A DNA stretch of 64,000 nt. Origin: Clostridium beijerinckii HUN142 (GTDB taxonomy: Bacteria; Bacillota; Clostridia; Clostridiales; Clostridiaceae). The stretch is taken from NCBI RefSeq assembly GCF_000621745.1, contig NZ_JHXK01000011.1:172201-236200 (forward strand), given 5' to 3'. The stretch's first letter is position 1; every line of letters begins with the position of its first letter. The notes below the pieces were generated by a model. The model worked only from the letters and a program-made list of their open reading frames with translations, was not told where the DNA came from and searched no databases. Below, in pieces: positions 47,644 through 57,424 of this stretch. A program made the position numbers and the translations under genes.

Positions 47644-48885
47644 CTAGTTAGACTTTAATATGTGGATTGTTGGATTTTTTAAAACTTTTTTTCCTACTTC
47701 ATTGATCTTTAGTATATCTAACATATTTAGTTTATCCATATCTTTGACAAATTCAAATATATCCTCATCCTCCAACGCTTGATGAAGCATATAATTGCAT
47801 AGTTCAGATGAATCTTCTAAAGTTGATATTACGGCTGTCTTATGGACCTTCTTCATTATATTTAAATCTCTATCACCTATTTGAACTTTTCCATTAACTA
47901 CGCTTTTTATTGTTTCATCAATGGCATCTTTAGCTTCATCAATATTTTCCTCACTGACTGCTGTATATATATATAAGGTTTTTATATTATTAGTTATTTC
48001 TAAATGAGTATAAATATCATAAGCCAATCCCCTATTCTCTCTAACTTCTCTAAAAAGAAGCGAATTGGAACTTTCTCCAAGCCTATGATTTAAAATTCTT
48101 AGCGGAAGTTCATTGGATTTTTCTAAATCATTGAAAGTATATAAGTAAACTATAGTGCTTTGCTCTATGTCTTTTTTATAGCTTACTCCTGTTATTTCTT
48201 TATTCTTTTCTATTATAATATTTATAGGTTCAGGCTTTTGTCCATCCCATTGACTGAAATAGTTTTTTACTAAATTTATCGCTTCGTCATGTTCTAAAGG
48301 CGATACCATAGTTATAATAGCATTTTTCGGTGTATAATACTTTTTATAAAAAGAAAGTAGTTTCTTTCTTGTAAATCCAGAAACATTCTCTTCAAGGCCA
48401 GTAACTTCATATTTTAGAGGACTTTTATTGAACGCAAGTTTATTTACATTTTTAAAACTCAAATCCTCTATATCATCTTTGCTCATCTTTATTTCCGATA
48501 AAATTACACCTCGTTCTTTTTCTATTTCCTTCGTATCAAATGTTGGATTTACAATCATATCAGCTAAAAGTCCTGTTGCATTTTTAAATTCTTCCATTAA
48601 ACAACTAATCGTATAAACAGTAACATCATAATCTGTATACGCATTATATTCTCCACCTAAAGATTCTAATTCATCATTTAGTTGTTCACCAGTTCTATTA
48701 ATGGTTCCTTTAAACAAAGTATGTTCAATAAAATGACTTATACCTTTTTCTTTCATATTCTCATATAGAGCACCGACCTTAACCCCTATATTAATAGATG
48801 CAATTTGAGTATCCTTCTTAATAGTTATTACTTCCAAGCCATTTTCAAGTGTATGTCTCTTCACATCAAAATTTAATTTTATCAT
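47644..48885 (-). CDS. M16 family zinc peptidase
   Basis: 413 residues. The inverted zinc motif HFIEH (in GISHFIEHTLFKGT, near 50-63) and the downstream Glu in ERGVILSEI complete the active site in the N-terminal half. The C-terminal half is the catalytically silent clam-shell half (YLYTFNDLEKSNELPLRILN; FREVRENRGLAYDIYTHLE). Similar to B. subtilis YmxG/MlpA-type processing peptidases; the substrate is unknown. AGGAGA ribosome binding site. First gene of a probable pair with recX. Confidence 0.92.
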   Translation of the reverse strand: MIKLNFDVKRHTLENGLEVITIKKDTQIASINIGVKVGALYENMKEKGISHFIEHTLFKGTINRTGEQLNDELESLGGEYNAYTDYDVTVYTISCLMEEFKNATGLLADMIVNPTFDTKEIEKERGVILSEIKMSKDDIEDLSFKNVNKLAFNKSPLKYEVTGLEENVSGFTRKKLLSFYKKYYTPKNAIITMVSPLEHDEAINLVKNYFSQWDGQKPEPINIIIEKNKEITGVSYKKDIEQSTIVYLYTFNDLEKSNELPLRILNHRLGESSNSLLFREVRENRGLAYDIYTHLEITNNIKTLYIYTAVSEENIDEAKDAIDETIKSVVNGKVQIGDRDLNIMKKVHKTAVISTLEDSSELCNYMLHQALEDEDIFEFVKDMDKLNMLDILKINEVGKKVLKNPTIHILKSN

Positions 48886-49244
48886 TCACTATTCTCCTAA
48901 TTTACATATCAAATCTCTTGATACTTTGCGATCTTTTCATTTTAAATAACACTATTAGTGCTAATAACGCGTTAAAGTATAAATATGCCATTCATAATCA
49001 TATCACAAAACAAAAGTAAATTTCTATAATCAAAAATAATCTATACATTTATATAATAACACAAATACATACTCTAATTCAAAACTAGCAATATTATCCA
49101 CATAAAATAAATAGCTAAAATCCTCCTAAAATATTTTTTTCCTCTTAAATTTTAAAGAATTAGTATAAATTAATTATCTATAAATAATTATTATCAAAAA
49201 TAATATATGAGAATATTTATGTTATTATACTATAATGAATTTAA

Positions 49245-49351
49245 TATCTAACTTGTAATTGAGTTTGTACATTTTAGTTTTATTTAAACATCTGGTTTAC
49301 TAGAATTCCAAATGCAAGTTTACTATTGAGAGATACATATTAATTTTTTCA
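49245..49351. repeat. copy D of the ~95-bp dispersed repeat
   Basis: The right part, ACTAGAATTCCAAATGCAAG followed by TTTACTATTGAGAGATACATATT, aligns with copy A (ACTAGAATTTTAAATGTGAA then TTTATTATTGCGACATATATATT). The left part is more diverged. Confidence 0.45.
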
Positions 49352-49390
49352 AGCTTATATGACTTATATATGTTTCAAAAAATTTTTATA

Positions 49391-49420
49391 TTGCACTTAG
49401 AATACAAAAAATTGTACAAT
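49391..49420 (+). promoter_or_regulatory. probable sigma-A promoter of the two-component operon
   Basis: TTGCAC (49391-49396), an 18-base spacer and TACAAT (49415-49420). It lies about 100 bases before the response-regulator start. ATTGTACAAT overlaps the -10 and is a 10-base palindrome. Confidence 0.5.
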
Positions 49421-49520
49421 GTGATATATAATTGTAATAGAATTGCCTTATTTGTAAGGTATTATGTTATTATAAGCATTGTATGAATTCACAAGTTCAC
49501 ATATAAGGAGATGAAAAGTT

Positions 49521-50192
49521 ATGAGAAAGTCTATTTTAATTGTTGAGGATGAACTAAGAATTAGATTTTTACTGAGAGATTATTTAATAAAAGAAGATTT
49601 TAATGTTTTTGAAGCCTCAAATGGCGAAGAAGGATTATTTGTATTTAGTACGCAAAAAATTGATTTGGTACTTTTAGATATTATGATGCCTGTTATGGAT
49701 GGATTAACTATGCTGGAAAAATTAAGAGAAGTCTCCACCGTTCCTGTAGTTTTACTCACCGCAAAAGGTGAAGAAGAGGATAAACTTCAAGGTTATGATT
49801 ATGGCGCTGATGATTATATAACAAAACCCTTTAGCCCTAAAGTTTTAATTGCTAAAGTTAAGGCACTTCTAAAAAGAACTAGAGAAGACTTAGATTCGAG
49901 CTTTCAAGATTTTAACGGTTTAACTATAAATAAACTTTCACATGAAGTAAAAATTAATGGCAAAGAAATAATATTGTCACCAAAAGAGTACGAACTTTTA
50001 ATGTACTTAGTTACTAATGAAGGAATTGCTTTAAGCCGAGATAATATATTGGATAATGTTTGGGGTATCGACTACTATGGAGATATACGTACAGTTGACA
50101 CTAACGTCAAAAGACTTCGTGAAAAACTACTAGATAAATCTAGTTATATAATCACAGTTCGTGGCAGCGGCTATAAATTTGAGGTTAAATAA
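49521..50192 (+). CDS. OmpR/PhoB-family response regulator
   Basis: 223 residues. Receiver domain 1-120 with acidic pocket E9/D10, phospho-acceptor D53 (LLDIMMPVMDG), Thr in LLTAKG and Lys in ITKPFSPK. The C-terminal winged helix (about 130-222) includes SPKEYELLMYLVTNEG and VDTNVKRLREKL, the DNA-recognition part. AAGGAGATG ribosome binding site. The stop codon directly abuts the start of the histidine kinase gene. Targets unknown. Confidence 0.95.
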   Translation: MRKSILIVEDELRIRFLLRDYLIKEDFNVFEASNGEEGLFVFSTQKIDLVLLDIMMPVMDGLTMLEKLREVSTVPVVLLTAKGEEEDKLQGYDYGADDYITKPFSPKVLIAKVKALLKRTREDLDSSFQDFNGLTINKLSHEVKINGKEIILSPKEYELLMYLVTNEGIALSRDNILDNVWGIDYYGDIRTVDTNVKRLREKLLDKSSYIITVRGSGYKFEVK

Positions 50193-51713
50193 ATGAGGCG
50201 TAGTTTATCTAAAAGATTATTTAGTATAACGTTAGGCCTTGTTCTTGCATTAATGTTCATAACTTACTTTGCACAAGCTTTTTTCTTTGAAAGTTTTTAT
50301 TCTTACAAAAAAACAATCTCATTAGTTAAAGAAGTTAATAAATTTCATGATTTATATTCACTTCATATTGACAATGATGCTGACTTGTATAAAGCGTTGC
50401 AAAAATTTGAGAATGATAATAATGCTAAAATTATCATTACATCAGTAAATGGAGATATAAAATATTTTTCTAACAATATCTATAGTGATAAGGAGAGTTT
50501 TGATACATTAACTTCTTTTGGTAAAGAATTAATAAATGATAGCGATCTGATTAACGATGTTATTACTCATTCTCAAACTAAATATAGAACTTTTAATAAT
50601 GAGAGCAGCGGCTTAAATAAAATTGGTGTAATTAGTCCTATGTCTATAACAACAAAAAATGATAGTCTCATTTTTTGTGTTGCTTCTATTCAGCCAATAA
50701 AGGAAGCCTCTGAAGTTATGAGTGAATTTTTTGTATATTTGTTTTTTGGATTGATTATTATATCAATAATACTTTCTTCAATTTACTCTAACCTTATATC
50801 TAAGCCTCTTGTAAACTTAACTAATACAGCAAATAAAATATCTCATATGGATTTCTCTGCAAGAGTTTATGAAACTGATAGAGATGATGAAATAGGAAGC
50901 CTTGCCAAGTCGCTAAATTTTTTATCTAAAAATCTTCAAGCTGCTCTAGTAGATTTACAGGAAAAAAACAAAAAATTAAAAGACGATATTGAAAAAGAAA
51001 GACAATTAGAAGATATGAGAAAAGATTTCATATCAAACGTTAGTCATGAACTTAAAACTCCAATAGGAATTATAGAGGGATATGCAGAAGGAATTAAAGA
51101 TGGCATTGTATCTGGTGAAGATGCCAATTTATATTTGGAAACTATAATTGATGAGTCAAAAAAGATGACTGTATTAGTCACTAACATGCTAGAACTTTCA
51201 AAACTTGAATCCGGGATTATAAAACCAAATTTTGAATCTTTTAATATTAATAGATTGATTACTAAAATATTAAAGAAACATAAGCTAGACTTTGAAGAAA
51301 ATAAGTTTAATGTAAATTTTAATTCGTCAATACCTTATAGCTATGTTTATGCAGATCCATTTCAAATGGAGCAGGTATTAACTAACCTTATAACAAATGC
51401 AATTAAGTATACTCCTCCTAGCAATGACATAAACATAAATATCAAAGAAGGTTTAGACAAATTTAAAATATCTGTTCAAAATATGGGAGTAATCATTCCT
51501 GAAGCTGAAATAAGTAAACTTTTTGATAAATTCTATAGAATAGATAAATCTAGAGAGCGGACTCAAAAGAACAGTACTGGCATTGGGTTATCAATAGTTA
51601 AAAATATACTACACCTTCATAACAGTGAGTTTAATTTGCAAAACATTAATAATGGTGTAGAATTTTATTTTTACTTAGAGAAAATAGTATCACCTGAAGG
51701 TGAAGACGAGTAA
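50193..51713 (+). CDS. membrane sensor histidine kinase
   Basis: 506 residues. TM1 at about 8-30, an extracytoplasmic sensor of about 150 residues with no recognised fold, TM2 near 180-202 (FFVYLFFGLIIISIILSS), HAMP (KPLVNLTNTANKISHMDF region), and HisKA with His near 285 (SNVSHELKTPIG). HATPase: LTNLITNAIKYTPP (N box), IGLSIVKNI (G2). The G1 box reads QNMGVIIP instead of DxGxGI, so the ATP lid is atypical. Translationally coupled to the response regulator, its obvious partner. Confidence 0.93.
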   Translation: MRRSLSKRLFSITLGLVLALMFITYFAQAFFFESFYSYKKTISLVKEVNKFHDLYSLHIDNDADLYKALQKFENDNNAKIIITSVNGDIKYFSNNIYSDKESFDTLTSFGKELINDSDLINDVITHSQTKYRTFNNESSGLNKIGVISPMSITTKNDSLIFCVASIQPIKEASEVMSEFFVYLFFGLIIISIILSSIYSNLISKPLVNLTNTANKISHMDFSARVYETDRDDEIGSLAKSLNFLSKNLQAALVDLQEKNKKLKDDIEKERQLEDMRKDFISNVSHELKTPIGIIEGYAEGIKDGIVSGEDANLYLETIIDESKKMTVLVTNMLELSKLESGIIKPNFESFNINRLITKILKKHKLDFEENKFNVNFNSSIPYSYVYADPFQMEQVLTNLITNAIKYTPPSNDININIKEGLDKFKISVQNMGVIIPEAEISKLFDKFYRIDKSRERTQKNSTGIGLSIVKNILHLHNSEFNLQNINNGVEFYFYLEKIVSPEGEDE

Positions 51714-51738
51714 GTGGATATACATTAGATATATCCAC
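51714..51738. terminator. hairpin between convergent kinase and dehydrogenase genes
   Basis: GTGGATATA pairs perfectly with TATATCCAC over a 7-base loop. It starts right after the kinase stop codon and overlaps the last codons of the dehydrogenase gene on the other strand. No clear T-run, so it is a weak bidirectional stop at best. Confidence 0.5.
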
Positions 51739-52468
51739 CATCTGCTCTTATTATTTGTCCTGTTATATATGATGAATCTTCACTAGATAAAAATACAGCA
51801 ATTTTACCAATCTCGCTTGGTAGCCCAAATCTTCCTAGAGGAATTTCTTCTTCTAGGGATTTTTTTTCATCTCCTTCCAAAAATGAGTTCATTTTTGTAT
51901 CTATTACTCCTGGAGCTATACAATTTACTCTTACATTAGAAGGCGCTACTTCTTTCGCAAGTGCTTTTGTAAATGAATTTAATCCACCTTTGGTAGCTGA
52001 ATACAACACTTCACAAGAGGCTCCAACTTCTCCCCACATAGAAGAAATATTTATGACAGCTCCACTTTTTCTAGAAATCATGCTATTTAGGACATGCTTT
52101 GTTAAATAAATTGCTCCTAAAAGATTTGTATTCAATATCCTGCTTATTTCTTCTTCTGTTGAATCCATAAATAATCCTATATGACTTATACCTGCATTGT
52201 TTACGAGAATATCAATCTTTCCCATCACTTTTAATACTTCTTCAACTATCATTTGGCATTTATCAAAAGTTGATATATCTCCTTGTACTATAACTCCATA
52301 CCCGTTTATACTCTTTATCTCTTCCAAAGTTTCCTTTGCACCTTCGTCATCAGTAGAGTAATTTATTATAACGCTTGCCCCTTCCTTTGCAAGCTCTACT
52401 GCTATAGCTCTTCCTATGCCTCTTGATGCACCTGTAATTAATGCAACTTTACCCATTAATTTATTCAT
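51725..52468 (-). CDS. short-chain dehydrogenase/reductase, FabG-like
   Basis: 247 residues, the classical SDR length. Cofactor loop TGASRGIGRA, NNAG (LVNNAGISHIG), catalytic Ser in INISSMWGEVG, Tyr-x3-Lys in YSATKGG, and a C-terminal ending ITGQIIRADGGYI. It most resembles 3-oxoacyl-ACP reductases but lies outside any fatty-acid cluster, so the substrate is uncertain. The start region lacks a strong ribosome binding site; ATG at 52468 or the ATG four codons later are both possible. Confidence 0.88.
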   Translation of the reverse strand: MNKLMGKVALITGASRGIGRAIAVELAKEGASVIINYSTDDEGAKETLEEIKSINGYGVIVQGDISTFDKCQMIVEEVLKVMGKIDILVNNAGISHIGLFMDSTEEEISRILNTNLLGAIYLTKHVLNSMISRKSGAVINISSMWGEVGASCEVLYSATKGGLNSFTKALAKEVAPSNVRVNCIAPGVIDTKMNSFLEGDEKKSLEEEIPLGRFGLPSEIGKIAVFLSSEDSSYITGQIIRADGGYI

Positions 52469-52659
52469 ACCAAACTTTAGTCAGATATTATGTTATTAAA
52501 TATCTGCTAAATTCACCACCTTTTAAACTTTTATTGTATTCTACTATATAAGTTCTAAATAATATATGTGTTCTTTATAAAATTATTTGTTTAGCCTTTC
52601 CCGATAGCTTAGAACAAACTTTGATGAATTAAACTTTTTAGAATATATATAAATTTTTA

Positions 52660-53595
52660 TTATCTAAAATTTTCTTCAAAAACTCTTAGTACATTTCTAT
52701 AAAATATTTTCTCTATCTCTGATTCTTTAAAATGATTTTGTTTAAGTGCTAAATATAATTTATTAAACTCTGAAGCGTTTTCTATTTCCACCTCATTGTG
52801 TATTCCATCAAAATCACTTCCAAGGGCAATAACATCAATTCCTCCAATGTTCCTAATATGCTTTATATGAGAAATCATTTCTTCTATTGAAGATACACTT
52901 TCATTTCCTAAAAAATCAGAGCAAAAGTTTATTCCCATTACTCCACCTTTTTCAGCTAATAATTTTATCATATTATCGTCTAAATTTCTAGGATGCTCTG
53001 TGATTGCTCGTGCATTAGAATGTGAAGCTATAAAAGGTTTTTTGCATATTCTAATCAAATCATAGAACCCAGCATCTGATAAATGAGATGCATCTGGAAT
53101 TATACCTAAGGTTTCACATTCTTCAATCACTTCTATTCCTTTTCTAGTTAGTCCTTTATCTCTATAAGTATAGCCTGCATTAGGATATCCTAATGAATTG
53201 TTATAATTCCAAGTAATTGTTATGATTCTGATTCCCATATCATACACAGTTCTTAGTTTTTCTATATCGCCTTTAATAACTTCTCCCTCTTCTATGGACA
53301 AAAAAGCTCCAATCTTACCTGATTTTTCAGCATTTTTTAGTTCAACTGTATTTCTTACAATTTCTATCTCTCTTGTGTTTCTACTTATTTCTTGAATAAA
53401 GCTATTATATAATTTTATAAATTCATCATATGGATCTTCAATTGATTCTTTCTCTATAAAAAATGCAAAAACTTGCCCTAAATTTTCGCCTCTTTTTAAG
53501 TTTTCGATATTAACTTTACACTTCTTATTATTAAGATCTAACTTTTCATAAAAAATTCTACTTGCCGTATCACAATGTAAATCAATAAACTTCAT
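52660..53595 (-). CDS. membrane dipeptidase (M19 family)
   Basis: 311 residues. Binuclear zinc motifs: IDLHCDTAS (His and Asp), SIEEGEVI (bridging Glu), then ASHSNARAI and DASHL His residues, and GSDFDGI. Also TWNYNNSLGYPN and GVMGINF, typical of renal-dipeptidase-like enzymes. It hydrolyses dipeptides, sometimes with D-residues. Despite the family name, no signal or anchor is visible, so it is cytoplasmic. AGGAGA ribosome binding site. It follows the metallophosphatase gene by 30 bases and is probably co-transcribed. Confidence 0.92.
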   Translation of the reverse strand: MKFIDLHCDTASRIFYEKLDLNNKKCKVNIENLKRGENLGQVFAFFIEKESIEDPYDEFIKLYNSFIQEISRNTREIEIVRNTVELKNAEKSGKIGAFLSIEEGEVIKGDIEKLRTVYDMGIRIITITWNYNNSLGYPNAGYTYRDKGLTRKGIEVIEECETLGIIPDASHLSDAGFYDLIRICKKPFIASHSNARAITEHPRNLDDNMIKLLAEKGGVMGINFCSDFLGNESVSSIEEMISHIKHIRNIGGIDVIALGSDFDGIHNEVEIENASEFNKLYLALKQNHFKESEIEKIFYRNVLRVFEENFR

Positions 53596-53625
53596 ACATA
53601 ATCTCCTTCTAAACGGTCTTCTATT

Positions 53626-54558
53626 TTAAAACTGTTTTGCATAATAAAAATATTTTTCTAACTTTTCAGGGCCTCCGATTGTAGTTTTATTAATATATAA
53701 AACATCTTTACTGTCAACTTCTATAGCCCACTTAATTAATGATATATTACCACCTGTCAATTCAATACAAGTTACTGCTGATGGAAATACACAACAGCCA
53801 TCATTGAAATAAATTCCCTCATCTGCCTCAGGGAATATATCATTATGAGTATGTCCGCAAATTATAACTTTTTTTTCCTTACGAGCTAAATGTCCAAGTA
53901 TATGATCTATTTTGGTTCCTTTATCATAGTTACTTGCTGGACTAGTTGGGGGTTTAAAACCCGCAACGCCCTCCATAAATCTCCATACATGCCTTACTAG
54001 AAACCTGCTAGTTTTCCACATCTCACAATTTACAAAATCTACTTGATGCCCATGAAATGCAATTATATCTTCTTTTAATGGCATATATCTAAGTATAACT
54101 CCTTCATAAAATGTTATATTAGAATATAAGTTTATCAACTCACGCCCAAACCCATTCCCGGCATTTGCAAAAAGTCTTTCCTGCCTTTTTATAAATTCTG
54201 GATTAGCTTTTACTATATCATGATTTCCATATACCAAACACAACCTATTATCATCATAAAAGCCATTAAGCATTGAAAAAACATCTTTATAATTATAGGC
54301 AATATCTAAACAATCTTTATTTTTCCATAATTCGTCACCATCACCTAATTCTATTAAAGTATATCCATTTTCATAATAAAATCCAAGAGCAGCTTTATAA
54401 ATGTTTCTGTTTTGTCTTAAAGAATCAGCATATCCGCCGTCACCTCTATGAACATCACTTATAAACACTATTTTAGAGTTTTCATCAAATTCAATTAATT
54501 TGCCAGTTTTATATATTCTTTTAAAAAAATCAGTACTTTCTGTGCATTGTTCTTTCAT
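53626..54558 (-). CDS. calcineurin-like metallophosphoesterase
   Basis: 310 residues with all five metallophosphoesterase blocks: FISDVHRGDG, LGDGDELW, YGNHD, FHGHQVD and CGHTHND. LpxH-like architecture, but a clostridium has no lipid A, so a UDP-diacylglucosamine role is unlikely and the substrate is open. The ribosome binding site is weak. First gene of a likely two-gene unit with the dipeptidase. Confidence 0.88.
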   Translation of the reverse strand: MKEQCTESTDFFKRIYKTGKLIEFDENSKIVFISDVHRGDGGYADSLRQNRNIYKAALGFYYENGYTLIELGDGDELWKNKDCLDIAYNYKDVFSMLNGFYDDNRLCLVYGNHDIVKANPEFIKRQERLFANAGNGFGRELINLYSNITFYEGVILRYMPLKEDIIAFHGHQVDFVNCEMWKTSRFLVRHVWRFMEGVAGFKPPTSPASNYDKGTKIDHILGHLARKEKKVIICGHTHNDIFPEADEGIYFNDGCCVFPSAVTCIELTGGNISLIKWAIEVDSKDVLYINKTTIGGPEKLEKYFYYAKQF

Positions 54559-54683
54559 ATAAAAAACCCTATAACATTATATTGATTTCATTTATTATAT
54601 GAATATGCGCTTTTAGTTGATGACTAAAATATTTCTTAACATCAAAATTAAATATCTAAATCAAAATCTTATTGTATAAGAAA

Positions 54684-54721
54684 AAGGTAAAGATAATATT
54701 TTTATAAATTATCTTTACCTT
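54684..54721 (-). terminator. rho-independent terminator of the asparaginase gene
   Basis: AAGGTAAAGATAAT pairs perfectly with ATTATCTTTACCTT over a 10-base loop, followed on the minus strand by TTTCTTATAC. Confidence 0.85.
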
Positions 54722-54767
54722 AAATGTAAACTTTTTAATTAGCATAAAATTTTATGCAATGTTTATA

Positions 54768-55778
54768 TTAATACTCTGCAAATATTCTCTTTATTTCAGA
54801 ATAGTCTTTAGTCTTAGTAAGTGCTAGTGTAAGTAATATCCTAGATTTTGGAGGTGATAATGTATAACTTGGAATGCAATTTGAGTATTTATCTATAGTT
54901 GAATCTGTTAATATTATACCGTTTCCTATTCTTGAAGATCTCACAACTGGAATCCCCTTTGTTTCAAGATTCCTGATTTCTTCCAACCAATTAGAACTGA
55001 AAGTACCACTTCCTGCACCCGCTATTACAAGTCCCTCTGAGCTTTGAGCAAAGTAGTCAATAATCGAAGGATCAGCATCAATATGGAAATATGCGATAGA
55101 AACCTTAGGCAGCTCAGTTAATCCTGTAACATCGAATTGTGAATAAATTGTATGTGGTTTTATTGACTTATTAAAAAAGAATGGTATATTATCCCTCATG
55201 TAACCAAGACATCCAAATTCAATTGAGTTAAAGGCATTTGTTTTAAAGGTGTTAATTTTTTGGACATTTCTTCCACTATAAATTCCATCTGAAAAAACAA
55301 CCATTGCTCCATGCCCTCTTGATAAATCGCTAGCAGCTAATGCTACTGACTGATATAAATTTAAAGGTCCATCTGCACTTGTTGCAGTTGAAGGTCTCAT
55401 TGCTCCTGTTAATACGACTGGTTTATCTGTTTTAACTGTTAAATCTAGAAAGTATGCTGTCTCTTCTAATGTATCAGTACCATGGGTTATTACAAAGCCA
55501 TCGACATCGTCTTGCTTTGAAAGTTCATTTATTCTATTAGCAAGAATTAACCAATGATTCATAGTTATATCATTACTATCAACATTAGCAATCTGCTCAC
55601 CATATATATTAGCTATTTTATCAAGGTTTCTGACACTACTAACTAATACTTCTATATCTATGTTACCCGCCGTATAATTAGTAGTCTTCCCCTCTTCTCC
55701 TGTACCTGCTATAGTACCCCCAGTAGCTAAAATTATTATATTTTTTAATTCAGAATTTTTCGGATTAATTTGTATCAT
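54768..55778 (-). CDS. L-asparaginase
   Basis: 336 residues from the ATG at 55778. GGGGAGG sits immediately upstream, and the in-frame TTG at 55793 lies inside that site. First catalytic motif ATGGTIAGTG (nucleophile Thr) and second HGTDTLEET (Thr, Asp); the GAMRPSTATSADGP loop is conserved. Sequence is of the type II-like class, but no signal peptide is visible, so it probably acts in the cytoplasm. It hydrolyses Asn, possibly Gln, to Asp and ammonia. Lies beside an amino-acid ABC operon but has its own terminator. Confidence 0.93.
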   Translation of the reverse strand: MIQINPKNSELKNIIILATGGTIAGTGEEGKTTNYTAGNIDIEVLVSSVRNLDKIANIYGEQIANVDSNDITMNHWLILANRINELSKQDDVDGFVITHGTDTLEETAYFLDLTVKTDKPVVLTGAMRPSTATSADGPLNLYQSVALAASDLSRGHGAMVVFSDGIYSGRNVQKINTFKTNAFNSIEFGCLGYMRDNIPFFFNKSIKPHTIYSQFDVTGLTELPKVSIAYFHIDADPSIIDYFAQSSEGLVIAGAGSGTFSSNWLEEIRNLETKGIPVVRSSRIGNGIILTDSTIDKYSNCIPSYTLSPPKSRILLTLALTKTKDYSEIKRIFAEY

Positions 55779-55960
55779 TTTTATCCTCCCCAATTTCTAT
55801 GTGCCATATTTTCTAAAACAATAAATCAAAAATATATGTATTTCTTTATATATTTTAACGAGTTAGTGTATAGATTTATCATTCTACTTATAATACCTAA
55901 TAAATATAAATTATAGCATATTAATAAATAAATCAAGTAAAAAACCATGAAAAATATATA

Positions 55961-56015
55961 AAAAGAACATTGTTTCTCAATATCATTAAATATTGAAATT
56001 GAAACAATGCTCTTT
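55961..56015 (-). terminator. terminator of the amino-acid ABC operon
   Basis: AAAGAACATTGTTTC pairs with GAAACAATGCTCTTT (one mismatch), with an inner CAATAT/ATATTG stem. It lies 20 bases past the ATPase stop codon. Confidence 0.8.
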
Positions 56016-56034
56016 ATTTCTCATGTAATAATTT

Positions 56035-56763
56035 TTAATTGTTAATTACTTTATCTAAGAACTCTTTACATCTATCGCTAGTAGGTGCAGTGAATATTTC
56101 TTCTGGAGGACCTTCTTCAACTATATATCCTTGATCCATAAATATAACTCTATCAGATACATCTCTAGCAAAATTCATTTCGTGAGTTACTACAACCATT
56201 GTCATTCCTTCTTGAGCTAGATCTTTCATAACCTTAAGCACTTCACCAACCATTTCAGGATCTAGTGCAGAAGTTGGTTCATCAAATAACATTATCTTAG
56301 GATTCATTTCAAGTGCTCTGGCGATTGCAACCCTTTGTTTTTGTCCACCAGATAAGGTATCTGGATAGACATCCTTTTTATCTTTTAATCCAACCTTATC
56401 CAATAATGAAAGAGCTTTTTCAGTAGCTTCCTGCTTACTCATCTTCTTCAATTCTAAAGGTGCTAATAACATATTTTGAAGAACTGTTAGATGCGGAAAT
56501 AAATTAAAAGATTGGAATACCATTCCTATTTCTTCTCTTAACTTATTTATATTCTTATTATTTACAAGCTCCTGACCTAGTATTGTAATACTTCCTGCTT
56601 GAATTTCTTCTAAACCATTAAGACATCTTAATAAAGTACTCTTTCCTGATCCTGAAGGTCCTATAATACAAAGAACTTCACCTTCTGTGACATCTACTGA
56701 TATATCTTTAAGAACTTCTAATTGTCCATAACGTTTTTTAAGATTCTTAGCGCTTATTACCAT
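56035..56763 (-). CDS. polar amino-acid ABC transporter ATPase
   Basis: 242 residues, GlnQ/HisP type. Walker [10 protein letters not shown], signature LSGGQKQR, Walker [14 protein letters not shown]-loop VVTHEM, and family-specific [16 protein letters not shown]. It drives uptake through the permease encoded just upstream, whose gene overlaps it by 17 bases. Last gene of the binding protein-permease-ATPase operon. Confidence 0.95.
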   Translation of the reverse strand: MVISAKNLKKRYGQLEVLKDISVDVTEGEVLCIIGPSGSGKSTLLRCLNGLEEIQAGSITILGQELVNNKNINKLREEIGMVFQSFNLFPHLTVLQNMLLAPLELKKMSKQEATEKALSLLDKVGLKDKKDVYPDTLSGGQKQRVAIARALEMNPKIMLFDEPTSALDPEMVGEVLKVMKDLAQEGMTMVVVTHEMNFARDVSDRVIFMDQGYIVEEGPPEEIFTAPTSDRCKEFLDKVINN

Positions 56764-57409
56764 AGCTGATTTTCCTTTCTATATAACTTGATATTAAAGT
56801 CAATACTGTTATTACTATAAAATACATACAAGCTACAATTGCATACATCTGAAGTGCCTTAAAGTTTCTCGCAATAATAATTTGTCCTGACGATGTAAGT
56901 TCTCTTATACTAATAACCGTCAATATTGATGTATCCTTCAATGTAACGATAAATTGATTTAATATAGATGGAATCATAATCTTAACAGCCTGAGGTAAAA
57001 TAACCTTTCTCATAGCCTTTGAGTAATTAAGTCCCAAACTTCTTGCAGCTTCCATTTGACCATTATCTACAGCCTGTATTCCGCCTCTAAATATTTCAGC
57101 CATATAAGCTGATGCATTTACAGTAAGAGTTATTACACCTGCAACTATAGGGTCAAATCTTATACCAAATGCTTGTCCTACACCAAAATATAAAAATAAA
57201 GCTTGAACCATAAGTGGTGTTCCACGAACAATATAGATATATATTGTGGATATACCTTTTAAAATTTTAGAAGTACTTATACTAAATATTCCTAAAATTA
57301 TCCCGAATATAACTGCTAATATTAATGATATTACTGCAACTTCTATTGTTACCGAAAGCCCGCTTAATAAACTAGGTAGGCTATCTTTTAGTAATTGAAA
57401 AATCTCCAT
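56747..57409 (-). CDS. polar amino-acid ABC transporter permease
   Basis: 220 residues with about five membrane segments and the family EAA motif region [37 protein letters not shown] and [17 protein letters not shown] are hallmarks of the His/Glu/Gln permease family. It is 15 bases downstream of the binding-protein gene and overlaps the ATPase start. Only one permease gene is present, so a homodimer is expected. Confidence 0.95.
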   Translation of the reverse strand: MEIFQLLKDSLPSLLSGLSVTIEVAVISLILAVIFGIILGIFSISTSKILKGISTIYIYIVRGTPLMVQALFLYFGVGQAFGIRFDPIVAGVITLTVNASAYMAEIFRGGIQAVDNGQMEAARSLGLNYSKAMRKVILPQAVKIMIPSILNQFIVTLKDTSILTVISIRELTSSGQIIIARNFKALQMYAIVACMYFIVITVLTLISSYIERKISYGNKR

Positions 57410-57424
57410 TTCTAATTCTCCTTA

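Larger units (their letters stand above)
48886..49520. other. intergenic region upstream of the two-component system
   Basis: 635 AT-rich bases between divergent genes. It contains repeat copy D (about 49245-49351) and a probable promoter (49391-49420) for the response-regulator gene. No ORF with a ribosome binding site. Confidence 0.55.

Noticed and set aside
53626..54558. LpxH (lipid A biosynthesis) assignment
   Set aside because: The motifs fit the superfamily, but a Gram-positive clostridium has no lipid A pathway; left as metallophosphoesterase.
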